Below are positions 1 to 6,227 of a DNA stretch of 14,591 nucleotides, piece after piece. The first letter of the stretch is position 1, and each line of letters opens with the position of its first letter. The notes beneath the pieces were generated by a model, which was not told the origin of the DNA, made no database searches, and worked only from the letters and a program-made list of their open reading frames with translations. This stretch comes from an uncultured Mobiluncus sp. GTDB lineage: Bacteria > Actinomycetota > Actinomycetes > Actinomycetales > Actinomycetaceae. The position numbers and the translations under genes are program-made. Where the stretch lies: contig NZ_CABTWO010000030.1 in the NCBI RefSeq assembly GCF_902488535.1, forward strand, positions 1-14,591. The letters run 5' to 3'.

Positions 1-959
1 GGGATGATGCCGGTGGCGGCGGCTTGGACGGTAGCATCGGGCATGACGCCGGTCCCGCCGATAATCATCAGTTTGCTAGCACCTAGGGCGTCAGCTTTCG
101 CTTTCACACCCTCCCCGTTAGCTGGGCTCAACAGGATAACTCCGTCTTTGGCGGCACCAGCAACCATCGCGTCTTTCAACGCGGTACCCGACGCTAGGTA
201 AACCACGCTGCCAGGCTTTTGAGCCTTCGCATACTTAGCAATCGTGAACGCGGTCTCATACCGGTTCGCCCCCGCCAAACGCGCCGTCGCTTTCCCACCA
301 GCAGCCGTGTTGAGAATGGAATCCGGAACAACAGCCGTGCCACCCAAAGCAGTAACCTTACCGGCTTTCAGTTCGGAGACAACCCCGGGCAAGGCTGCCG
401 CGGACGCATCATTCGTAAACGTCAAAATCGGGCCATCACGCAGTACACTGGCCGCGACCGCATCAGGAGAACCCGAACCCACATTCTTCGTCACATACAC
501 ATTCTTCGGGGTACCGTTAACCTTCACCCACTGTTTCGCGATAGCCACCGCCGTAGCATTACGATTCGCCCCCGCCAGGCGCAACACTTCCACACCACTA
601 GCTTTCGCCTGGTCCTCAATAGCCTGAGGCACCGCACCCAAACCACCAAGCAACACAATCTTGCCGGGTTTCACCCCACCCAGATTCAAACTCTTACCAT
701 CCGTAAGCACCACCGGGCCATCCCCAATAGTCGCCGCCGGTAGGGCATCCACCGGATTACGATTAGACGCCACATACACCACCGGCCACGTGGTCCCCCA
801 AGTGTGCTTCGCCACCGCTAGGGACGTCTCCACCCCAGACGGGCCAGCCAAACGCTCATGCGCCAACTCACCAGCCACCGCCGGCACGGCTGACACACCA
901 GCCAAACCAAACATAGAACCAGCCGCAACCAGCCCCACCAACCATCTCTTCACACCCAT
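1..959 (-). CDS. Cell-wall-binding repeat 2 (CWB2) surface protein, 5' part only
   Basis: Read on the complement from ATG at 959, the frame stays open to the window edge (319 codons seen; the C-terminal part is missing). The start follows an AGGAG about 7 bases upstream. Residues 1-29 look like a Sec signal peptide: KR near the N-terminus, a hydrophobic core, and an AVA-G cleavage site near residue 29. Three related modules follow, starting at RLAGPSGVETS (about 36), RLAGANRNATA (about 127) and RLAGANRYETA (about 227). Each has a central D-A segment and ends in LLGGLGAVP, ALGGTAVVP or IIGGTGVMP. This is the pattern of the putative cell wall-binding repeat 2 family (PF04122), which in Gram-positives anchors surface proteins non-covalently to wall polymers. 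The missing C-terminus may carry the effector domain, so the specific job (adhesin, protease, hydrolase) cannot be told. The family call is firm; the function is not. Confidence 0.88.
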   Translation of the reverse strand, partial: MGVKRWLVGLVAAGSMFGLAGVSAVPAVAGELAHERLAGPSGVETSLAVAKHTWGTTWPVVYVASNRNPVDALPAATIGDGPVVLTDGKSLNLGGVKPGKIVLLGGLGAVPQAIEDQAKASGVEVLRLAGANRNATAVAIAKQWVKVNGTPKNVYVTKNVGSGSPDAVAASVLRDGPILTFTNDASAAALPGVVSELKAGKVTALGGTAVVPDSILNTAAGGKATARLAGANRYETAFTIAKYAKAQKPGSVVYLASGTALKDAMVAGAAKDGVILLSPANGEGVKAKADALGASKLMIIGGTGVMPDATVQAAATGII

Positions 960-969
960 AATCAAACTC

Positions 970-979
970 CTAACGTTAG
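970..979. repeat. 10-bp perfect palindrome in the CWB2 leader
   Basis: CTAACGTTAG lies just upstream of the ribosome binding site of the minus-strand CWB2 gene. It could be a small operator or chance; nothing else supports a function. Confidence 0.3.
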
Positions 980-1006
980 AAACAACCTGGGTAACAAAAT
1001 GCTAAG

Positions 1007-1033
1007 AAAATACCCCCCCCCGCACGTTGTTCA
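1007..1033 (-). promoter_or_regulatory. Candidate promoter of the CWB2 gene with a G9 tract in its spacer
   Basis: On the minus strand, TGAACA (1033-1028, four of six matches to TTGACA) is followed by a 15-base spacer and TATTTT (1012-1007). Nine of the spacer bases are an unbroken G run (plus-strand C9 at 1013-1021). The leader to the ATG at 959 would be about 40 nt. Both boxes are weak matches, so the placement is inference; the homopolymer itself is seen directly. Confidence 0.4.
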
Positions 1034-1052
1034 CCACCAGCGAACACCACCC

Positions 1053-1087
1053 TTGTGAGATAAACCCGTGTTTGCGATAATTAACAC
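1053..1087 (+). promoter_or_regulatory. Promoter of vapBC, predicted to give a leaderless mRNA
   Basis: TTGTGA at 1053-1058 and GATAAT at 1076-1081 are separated by exactly 17 bases, and each is close to sigma-70-type consensus. The -10 box ends only six bases before the ATG at 1088, so transcription should begin at or next to the A of the start codon. No Shine-Dalgarno sequence lies upstream of that ATG, which fits a leaderless transcript. Such transcripts are common in actinobacteria. Confidence 0.7.
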
Positions 1088-1354
1088 ATGAGCACCACCG
1101 TGGAATTACCTCCCGACTTGGCCGAGAAAGTTAGCCAACTCGCTTCGGCACGCGGTGTCGACTCCAGCGAATTAGCCGCCAGTTTTATCCGTGAGGGCAT
1201 CGCCTCCGTGAAATCCGCTCCAACGCCTCCCCCGTTTAGGGTGGTGAAAGACCCCAATACTGGCTGGTCATCGCTTTCCCTGGGACGCACAGTAACTTCT
1301 GCAGAGGTCAAGGCATTCCTAGCGCAGGACGAAGATGACGAACTACCTGATTGA
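1088..1354 (+). CDS. VapB-type antitoxin (putative)
   Basis: This 88-residue acidic protein is encoded immediately upstream of a PIN-domain toxin and overlaps it by 20 bases. Residues 2-40 (TTVELPPDLAEKV, then two helix-like stretches ending in FIREGI) resemble a ribbon-helix-helix DNA-binding domain. The tail (VTSAEVKAFLAQDEDDELPD, about 69-88) is acidic, as in antitoxins that thread into the toxin. By analogy with the family it should neutralise the toxin and, with it, repress its own promoter. The ATG at 1088 has no ribosome binding site, but it sits directly at the predicted transcription start. The fold assignment is from pattern and position, not from a strong motif, so RelB-, Phd- or CopG-like antitoxins are alternatives within the same role. 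Confidence 0.72.
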   Translation: MSTTVELPPDLAEKVSQLASARGVDSSELAASFIREGIASVKSAPTPPPFRVVKDPNTGWSSLSLGRTVTSAEVKAFLAQDEDDELPD

Positions 1355-1727
1355 CGCCAATGCGCTGATAGCTTTCAACCTCAGTACCCACCAGCATCAC
1401 GATGTGGTTCTGCGATGGTTTGCACAAGCCGATACGGTCCTGGTGTGTCCCATCACGGAGGGCGCGCTCTTCCGTTTCATAGTCAGAAACCATTTCGATT
1501 TCACAGTTGCATACCAGCTTTTGACTGATTTTTGCGCTATTCCAAAAGTACAGAGAATCCCTGACGACCTGCACTACGACGATGCCAACTGGACAGGAGT
1601 TCAGGGACACCGCCAAGTTACCGATGTTTACTTGACCGAGCTCGCGCAGCATCACGATGCCTTGCTGGCAACTTTTGACCAGGGCATTGCCTCCCTGCGC
1701 CCAGACGCAACATTTCTGATTCAATAG
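1335..1727 (+). CDS. vapC: VapC-type PIN-domain ribonuclease toxin
   Basis: The 130-residue protein has the acidic layout of PIN nucleases: D7 in YLIDANALIA, E42 in ITEGALFRF, D97 in QVTDVYL and D115 in ATFDQGIA. These residues normally bind the Mg2+/Mn2+ used to cut RNA; known VapC toxins cleave tRNA or rRNA and stop translation. The length is typical of the family and all four acidic positions are present, so the toxin looks intact. The ATG at 1335 lies inside the antitoxin gene in the +1 frame, with AGGA about 8 bases upstream, suggesting translational coupling in a two-gene operon. The pair is next to a surface-protein gene and a repeat-rich non-coding stretch, an accessory-type setting. 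The RNA target cannot be read from the sequence. Confidence 0.9.
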   Translation: MTNYLIDANALIAFNLSTHQHHDVVLRWFAQADTVLVCPITEGALFRFIVRNHFDFTVAYQLLTDFCAIPKVQRIPDDLHYDDANWTGVQGHRQVTDVYLTELAQHHDALLATFDQGIASLRPDATFLIQ

Positions 1728-1859
1728 ACAGCTCGGAACCTATGTCGAGGCGCGTTCATCACCCCCAGCGACGAAGCGCCGACTGGTTCAGTGCACACTG
1801 CTTTTGCCCAGTTTTCAGCCTCGGGGGTTTCCGGCCGGCAGGCTTAAACCTATTGATTT

Positions 1860-1891
1860 GCGTCAGTGTGCCATATATGGCACACCGACGC
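1860..1891. repeat. 32-bp inverted repeat; operator or vapBC terminator candidate
   Basis: The core GTGTGCCATATATGGCACAC (1866-1885) is a perfect 20-bp palindrome. After one mismatch (A1865 against C1886) the arms continue as GCGTC/GACGC. It is followed by GTTTAAAAAGTTTTT, a T-containing tail, so an RNA hairpin here could end vapBC transcription 130 bases downstream. The zero-length spacer and symmetric core would equally suit a dimeric repressor site. Confidence 0.55.
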
Positions 1892-1956
1892 GTTTAAAAA
1901 GTTTTTATCTCAGTTATTTAGAGAAGCTTAGGGCACTGTCAGCGTGGATAACTAGG

Positions 1957-2004
1957 GGGATTTGGGCTGTAGCTGCCAATAATGGCAGCTACAGCCCAAA
2001 TCCC
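1957..2004. repeat. Perfect 22-bp inverted repeat with 4-base loop
   Basis: The left arm at 1957-1978 (begins GGGATTTGGGCTG) and the right arm at 1983-2004 pair without mismatch around the loop ATAA. The plus strand continues with ACCTTTTATC, so a rho-independent terminator is possible, but a stem this long and perfect is more than a terminator needs. It may be a mobile-element end or a remnant of a small inverted-repeat element. Confidence 0.8.
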
Positions 2005-2091
2005 ACCTTTTATCAACAAAAGTGACCCGAACCGGGAATGTAGGGAGTGGCGCAGCGGGCGCGCGCGTAGGCAGACTGTGGGTGCACGTAC

Positions 2092-2123
2092 ATTTTTCTT
2101 GGCAACTTGTTGCCTAGAAAAAT
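2092..2123. repeat. Imperfect hairpin, arms ATTTTTC...GAAAAAT
   Basis: Arms 2092-2106 and 2109-2123 pair with a single T-T mismatch (2100/2115). The inner stem is GGCAA/TTGCC around CTTG. The outer arms are A/T runs, so a transcript from either strand would end in a U-rich arm, which suits a two-way terminator. Confidence 0.55.
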
Positions 2124-2216
2124 AGTGCAGGACCCCACCACCTGCCCTAGCGCCGCCGCGAGCCACGACCGACCAACCCGGAAAAATAAAACCCTCACCC
2201 CAGCTGAGAGAGGTGA

Positions 2217-2246
2217 GCGTTTTGCGACAATAGTCGCGCAAAACGC
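2217..2246. repeat. Hairpin with 10-bp arms GCGTTTTGCG / CGCAAAACGC
   Basis: Arms at 2217-2226 and 2237-2246 are perfect complements, with an extra GAC/GTC pairing possible in the loop. No T-run follows on either strand, so it is not an obvious terminator. Confidence 0.55.
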
Positions 2247-2317
2247 GAGGGGGCCCTCCCCCTTCCGCCTCTCGCGAGCGCCCCCGCGACGAAGCGCCCA
2301 CCACTAAAACCGATACG

Positions 2318-2643
2318 CCGTTAACGCGATGGCTCACTCGCTTCGCGATGCCCCCTCCTGCTCGGAGCTACGGCGGCGCGACGTCCCCCAGACGTCGCTT
2401 TTACGCCGCCTCCGCCGTTAACGCGATGGCTCACTCGCTACGCGATGCCCCTCCCTGCTCGGAGCTCCGGCGGCGCGACGTCCCCCAGACGTCGCTTTTA
2501 CGCCGCCTCCACCGTTAACGCGATGGCTCACTCGCTTCGCGATGCCCCTCCCTGCTCGGAGCTACGGCGGCGCGACGTCCCCCGGACGTCGCTTTTACGC
2601 CGCCTCCGCCGTTAACGCGATGGCTCACTCGCTTCGCGATGCC
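2318..2643. repeat. 97-bp tandem repeat, three full copies plus a 35-bp partial copy
   Basis: Units start at 2318, 2415, 2512 and 2609, each with CCGTTAACGCGATGG, a spacing of exactly 97 bases. Full copies differ at only a few positions (for example CTTCGCG/CTACGCG, GCTACGG/GCTCCGG, CCCCAGAC/CCCCGGAC). The fourth copy breaks off after GCGATGCC at 2643. Each full unit contains a hairpin: outer stem GGCGGC/GCCGCC, inner stem GCGACGTC/GACGTCGC with a 5-base loop, and a TTTTAC bulge (2372-2410, 2469-2507, 2566-2604). CGCGATG also occurs twice per unit. The period is not a multiple of three and no frame reads through with gene-like content, so the array is non-coding apart from the end that overlaps xerD. 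The near-identity points to recent duplication or homogenisation. Confidence 0.95.
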
Positions 2644-3595
2644 ATCGCGCACGCGGATGTGCTGAAGCGTAGACTTCCCGGAGCATGTCGTTCGAGACTT
2701 TCGTGTAAATCTGGGTGGTGGTGACCGAGGCGTGACCCAGCAGCTCTTGAACTGCGCGGACGTCTGCGCCGCCTTGCAACAGGTGCGTGGCGAAACAATG
2801 CCGCAAGGTGTGGGGACCAACCGGAACCGTAATCTGGGCGCGCTGCGCCGCTGCCTGGATAATCGCCCAGGCACTCTGCCGACTGAGAGGCCGCCCCAAA
2901 GTATTCAAAAAGACCCGGCCTTGTGAACGACCTTTTTCTGCCAAGCCCGGGCGCACCCGCACCAAGTACGCTTCCAGGGCATCTTTGGCGAGGTGACCCA
3001 ACATGGACAGGCGTTCCTTGCGGCCCTTGCCGAACAGTCGGACCAGCGGAATCTCTTCATCGAGGTCTATATCGTCAACCGCCAGATTAACCGCCTCGGA
3101 AATCCGGGCTCCCGTCGCGTAGAGGAACTCCAGCAGCGCCCGATCCCGCAACGCATTGTCGTCGCCGGGCGCACTAGCGGCCTCCAGCAATGCCTGGACT
3201 TCCTCCACGGTCAACACTGTGGGCAAATGGGCGCTGACCTTGGCAGGCGCGATGCCTTTGGTCGGATTCGAGCGAGCCGCCCCGGTTTCATAAGCATAGC
3301 GATGCCAAGAGCGCACGCTGGCGATGGCACGGCGCGCCGAGGAGGGCGCCACCGCGGCATAGTCGCCAAAGCCCGCTTCTAGGGCACGCACAAACGCCTC
3401 CAAGATTGGCAAGGTCACCTCATCGAGACTTTTGACACCGTTGTTGACCAGGAACGTCACGTAACGCCGCAAGTCCCGAGTATAAGCCGCTACGGTATGC
3501 GGGGAAGCACCGCGCTCCACCGCCAGATAGTCCAAGTAGGGTTGAGGGTCCAACCGTTCGGGACACACAAAATCGGGGGCAGGTCGCGAGCCCAT
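2612..3595 (-). CDS. xerD: XerD-type tyrosine recombinase with repeat-derived C-terminus
   Basis: This is a 327-residue tyrosine recombinase. Residues about 15-105 form the SAM-like core-binding domain (LDYLAVERGASPHTVAAYTRDL). The catalytic domain follows with R164 (TGARISEAV), K190 (GKGRKER), H262 and R265 (HTLRHCFATHLL), H288 (LLGHASVTTT) and nucleophile Y297 (QIYT). All catalytic residues are present. The spacing and the phrases GGADVRAVQELLGHAS and LREVYASAHPRA fit XerD, which with XerC resolves chromosome dimers at dif under FtsK control; a XerD-derived integrase is the alternative. The start ATG at 3595 has a strong GGGGGAGG just upstream. Family members usually end at about HPRAR. Here residues 319-327 and the TAA stop come from the partial fourth copy of the 97-bp repeat. 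It is divergent from tkt. Confidence 0.92.
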   Translation of the reverse strand: MGSRPAPDFVCPERLDPQPYLDYLAVERGASPHTVAAYTRDLRRYVTFLVNNGVKSLDEVTLPILEAFVRALEAGFGDYAAVAPSSARRAIASVRSWHRYAYETGAARSNPTKGIAPAKVSAHLPTVLTVEEVQALLEAASAPGDDNALRDRALLEFLYATGARISEAVNLAVDDIDLDEEIPLVRLFGKGRKERLSMLGHLAKDALEAYLVRVRPGLAEKGRSQGRVFLNTLGRPLSRQSAWAIIQAAAQRAQITVPVGPHTLRHCFATHLLQGGADVRAVQELLGHASVTTTQIYTKVSNDMLREVYASAHPRARWHREASEPSR

Positions 3596-3612
3596 ATCCT
3601 CCCCCTTTCACC

Positions 3613-3650
3613 CGGTTTTTTTATAGTATCGAGTAACGGGACAAAAACCG
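3613..3650. repeat. 8-bp inverted repeat between xerD and tkt
   Basis: CGGTTTTT (3613-3620) and AAAAACCG (3643-3650) flank the middle of the 96-bp divergent spacer. It may be an operator shared by both promoters or chance. TATAGT (3622-3627) is a possible -10 box for tkt, but no convincing -35 box goes with it. Confidence 0.25.
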
Positions 3651-3691
3651 CGAGTATCTATCCGACTTTCCGACAATTTAGGTGATGAGTT

Positions 3692-5773
3692 ATGACATTT
3701 GTGGCAAGTGAACTGGACAAACAGGCGATTAAAGCCGCCAAGGCTCTGGCGGCAGACGCGGTAGAAAACGCCGGTAACGGACATCCGGGAACCCCGATTT
3801 CTCTGGCTCCCGCCGCTTACCTGCTCTACCAGTATGTGATGCGCAGCGATCCGACAGACCCCTGGTGGCTAGGTCGAGATCGCTTCGTTCTCAGTGCCGG
3901 GCACGCCTCGGCTCTGCAGTACGTGCAGCTGTTCCTGGCTGGCTACGGGATAGAGCTGGAGGACCTAAAACACTTCCGTCAAGCAGGCGGGCTGTTGACC
4001 GGCCATCCCGAATACCGTCACCAGCCCGGAGTGGAAGTGACCACCGGGCCTCTGGGTACCGGCATCGCGGCTGCGGTCGGCATGGCGATGGAACAGCGTC
4101 GTCTGCGCGGGCTGCTGGACCCGGACGCGGCTCCCGGCGAAAGCCCCTTTGACCATCACATTTATGTCGTGTCCGGGGACGGCTGTCTGCAGGAAGGCAT
4201 CAGCTACGAGGCGATGTCTCTGGCGGGTACTCAGGAACTCGGAAACCTCATCTATCTGTATGACGAAAACCGCATCTCTATCGAGGACGATATTGATATT
4301 GCATTTGTCGAAGACATTCGCGGTCGGTTTGAATCCCAGGGTTGGCACTACCAAGAAGTGTCCTGGGTGCAAGACGACGGGTCTTACGTGGAAAACCTGG
4401 AAGCTCTGTTCGCCGCTTTCGAGGCTGCAAAAGCCGAGACGAAACGGCCTTCCATTATTAAGTTGCGCACCATTATTGGCTGGCCTTCGCCGAACAAGCA
4501 GAATCAGGGCGGTATTCACGGCTCCGCTCTGGGCTCCTCAGAGCTGGAGGGTCTCAAGGCCGCGCTGGGGCTTGACCCCACTAAGATGTTCGACATTCCT
4601 GCCGAAATTGTCTCTGCGACCAGGGAAAACGTCGCCCAGCGTGCCCGAGCATTCCGAGCTGAGTGGGACCCGCGCTTTGCCGCCTGGCAGCAAGCCCACC
4701 CACAGCAGGCCGCGCTGTTGAAGCGTCTGCAGGATGGGGAGCTGCCCGCCGATGTGGAGTCGGCACTGCCGCAGTTCGAGCCCGGCAGCGCAATCGCCAC
4801 CCGCGCCGCCTCCGGCAAAGTCATCAACGCTCTGGCCGGTGTGCTACCCGAGTTGTGGGGCGGCAGCGCGGACCTGGCAGGTTCCAACAACACCGCCATC
4901 GCCGACGAACCGTCTTTTGCTCCCGCCGACCGCGCCACGAAAGCGTGGACGAAGGTCAGCGAATGGGGCCGCAACCTGCACTTCGGGGTACGCGAACACG
5001 CTATGGCAGGGATCCTCAACGGCATCGCCACCAGCGGTTTAACCCGACCCTACGCAGGGACTTTCCTGGTGTTCTCGGACTTTATGCGCGGGGCGGTGCG
5101 CCTTTCAGCGCTGATGAAGCTGCCGGTCACTTATGTGTGGACCCACGACTCTATCGGGGTCGGCGAGGACGGACCGACCCACCAGCCGGTAGAGACGCTG
5201 ACCAGCTTGCGCGCCATTCCAAACCTGGCGGTGGTACGCCCCGCGGACGGCGCGGAAACCGCGTATGCCTGGTTAGAGATTATGCGGCGGCGCGGCCCGG
5301 CCGGGTTGGCGTTGAGCCGTCAAAAGCTGCCCAATCCCGCCCGTGGGACGGACACCGGCTTGGCCAGTGCAAAAAATGTGGCCCGCGGTGGTTACGTGCT
5401 GAAGGACTTTGGGGACAATCCCGCGGTCATTTTGCTGGCGACCGGTTCTGAGGTCGCTCTGGCTCTGCAGGCCGGAGAACAGCTGGCTCAGGAGGGCGTG
5501 GCGGCACGGGTCGTTTCCCTGCCGTGCCTAGAGTGGTTCGAGGAACAGGACGCGGCCTATCGGGAATCGGTTTTACCCGCGTCAATCCGCGCCCGGGTGT
5601 CCATCGAAGCCGGACTAGCGATGCCGTGGTATCGCTATCTGGGAGATGCGGGGCAAGCGGTGTCGGTGGAAACGTTCGGTACTCCGGCAAGCGGTGCGGA
5701 TAACTTTGCCCACTTCGGGTTCACCGTGGAAAACGTGGTCGCGAAAGCGAAAGAGAGCCTGGCGAAAGCCTAG
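3692..5773 (+). CDS. tkt: Transketolase
   Basis: The 693-residue length is normal for transketolase, the thiamine-diphosphate enzyme that moves two-carbon units between ketose and aldose phosphates in the non-oxidative pentose phosphate pathway. In the N-terminal pyrophosphate domain are NAGNGHPGTPISLAP (26-40, H31), H71, TTGPLGTGIAAAVG (117-130) and the cofactor motif starting at GDG (162-164) and ending with N193. H276 follows in GGIHGS. The pyrimidine domain has the activating glutamate E435 (VREHAMAG) and HDSIGVGEDGPTHQP (485-499). The C-terminal domain ends at about 690. ATG at 3692 has AGGTGA six bases upstream. It converges with secG. In many actinobacteria tal, zwf and opcA follow tkt, but here secG follows directly. 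Confidence 0.98.
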   Translation: MTFVASELDKQAIKAAKALAADAVENAGNGHPGTPISLAPAAYLLYQYVMRSDPTDPWWLGRDRFVLSAGHASALQYVQLFLAGYGIELEDLKHFRQAGGLLTGHPEYRHQPGVEVTTGPLGTGIAAAVGMAMEQRRLRGLLDPDAAPGESPFDHHIYVVSGDGCLQEGISYEAMSLAGTQELGNLIYLYDENRISIEDDIDIAFVEDIRGRFESQGWHYQEVSWVQDDGSYVENLEALFAAFEAAKAETKRPSIIKLRTIIGWPSPNKQNQGGIHGSALGSSELEGLKAALGLDPTKMFDIPAEIVSATRENVAQRARAFRAEWDPRFAAWQQAHPQQAALLKRLQDGELPADVESALPQFEPGSAIATRAASGKVINALAGVLPELWGGSADLAGSNNTAIADEPSFAPADRATKAWTKVSEWGRNLHFGVREHAMAGILNGIATSGLTRPYAGTFLVFSDFMRGAVRLSALMKLPVTYVWTHDSIGVGEDGPTHQPVETLTSLRAIPNLAVVRPADGAETAYAWLEIMRRRGPAGLALSRQKLPNPARGTDTGLASAKNVARGGYVLKDFGDNPAVILLATGSEVALALQAGEQLAQEGVAARVVSLPCLEWFEEQDAAYRESVLPASIRARVSIEAGLAMPWYRYLGDAGQAVSVETFGTPASGADNFAHFGFTVENVVAKAKESLAKA

Positions 5774-5793
5774 GCAAAAGCCCCAGAGACCAC

Positions 5794-5823
5794 TGGAAGC
5801 CCCGGAATATTCCGGGGCTTCCA
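5794..5823. terminator. Two-way terminator between tkt and secG
   Basis: A 30-bp perfect palindrome (arms TGGAAGCCCCGGAAT and its complement) sits between the stop codons of the convergent genes tkt (5773) and secG (5844). The stem is GC-rich and symmetric, so it can fold in transcripts from either side. T-runs are short on both sides, which leaves efficiency uncertain. Confidence 0.75.
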
Positions 5824-5843
5824 CTTCTAAGATTTAATGCAGC

Positions 5844-6191
5844 TTACTTTTGAGCCGGAGCGGGGCTGGTCGGCAAAGCCGGAGTCGGATTGGCCGGAGC
5901 CGTAATGGGCGCGGTAGGCGTCTGATTAGCCTTGGCGTCAGGAGCCGCCGGCTTATCCATGGTGAAAGCGAACAGCACGATGGCGAAGAGCCACACTAGG
6001 GACACCACGACGGTCAAAATATTCAGGTTACGCTGGCCCACGCCGGAGGAGGACATGGCCGAAGTCAAGCCACCGCCGAACATATCGGACATACCGCCGC
6101 CTTGGCCCTTATGCATCAAAATGGACAAAACCAGCAGCAGCGAGGTGATAACCAAAAGCACCTGTGCCACGATGTTGAAAGCAAATAACAT
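5844..6191 (-). CDS. secG: Protein translocase subunit SecG
   Basis: SecG is the small non-essential subunit of the SecYEG channel that assists SecA-driven export. The 115-residue protein has two hydrophobic segments (about 3-26 and 57-77) joined by the family loop LMHKGQGGGMSDMFGG (25-40), here followed by a GLTSAMSSSGVGQRNLN stretch. Residues 80-115 form a Pro/Ala/Thr-rich tail of low complexity that makes it longer than typical SecG (about 75-85 residues); such tails occur in actinobacteria. ATG at 6191 has GAGGA about 5 bases upstream. In many actinobacteria secG lies just after gap-pgk-tpiA. Here it keeps that strand but is separated from tpiA by the crcB pair. Confidence 0.93.
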   Translation of the reverse strand: MLFAFNIVAQVLLVITSLLLVLSILMHKGQGGGMSDMFGGGLTSAMSSSGVGQRNLNILTVVVSLVWLFAIVLFAFTMDKPAAPDAKANQTPTAPITAPANPTPALPTSPAPAQK

Positions 6192-6227
6192 GTTTTCCTC
6201 TGTGTTTATCTGTTCATGAACTCAGCC

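Larger units (their letters stand above)
1728..2317. other. Structured non-coding region without a credible gene
   Basis: About 590 bases separate vapC from the 97-bp repeat array. Open frames here mostly run through palindromes, lack family motifs and have no consistent ribosome binding site, so none is called. Four unrelated inverted repeats stand out and are listed separately (1860-1891, 1957-2004, 2092-2123, 2217-2246). The stretch 1728-1859 shows only a short hairpin (CAGTG/CACTG near 1790) and a GC-rich CCGGCCGG at about 1841. Confidence 0.6.

Noticed and set aside
219..1005. Plus-strand open frames of 114-174 codons
   Set aside because: They are antisense to the CWB2 gene, whose minus-strand frame has a signal peptide, repeat motifs and a ribosome site. 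The plus-strand products have no recognisable features.
1804..2337. Open frames through the hairpin region (both strands)
   Set aside because: They read through the perfect palindromes, giving mirror-like peptides (GIWAVAA on both strands), and have no family motif or convincing start.
2318..2643. CRISPR array
   Set aside because: There are no unique spacers: the whole 97-bp unit is repeated, and no cas gene is present.
2318..2643. Integron attC sites
   Set aside because: The units lack the paired RYYYAAC / GTTRRRY core sites in the right arrangement, carry no gene cassettes, and the recombinase is XerD-like without the integron integrase insertion.
2515..2874. Minus-strand 119-codon frame overlapping the XerD gene end
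   Set aside because: It is a different frame of the same strand across the xerD catalytic region and the repeats; the XerD frame explains this DNA.
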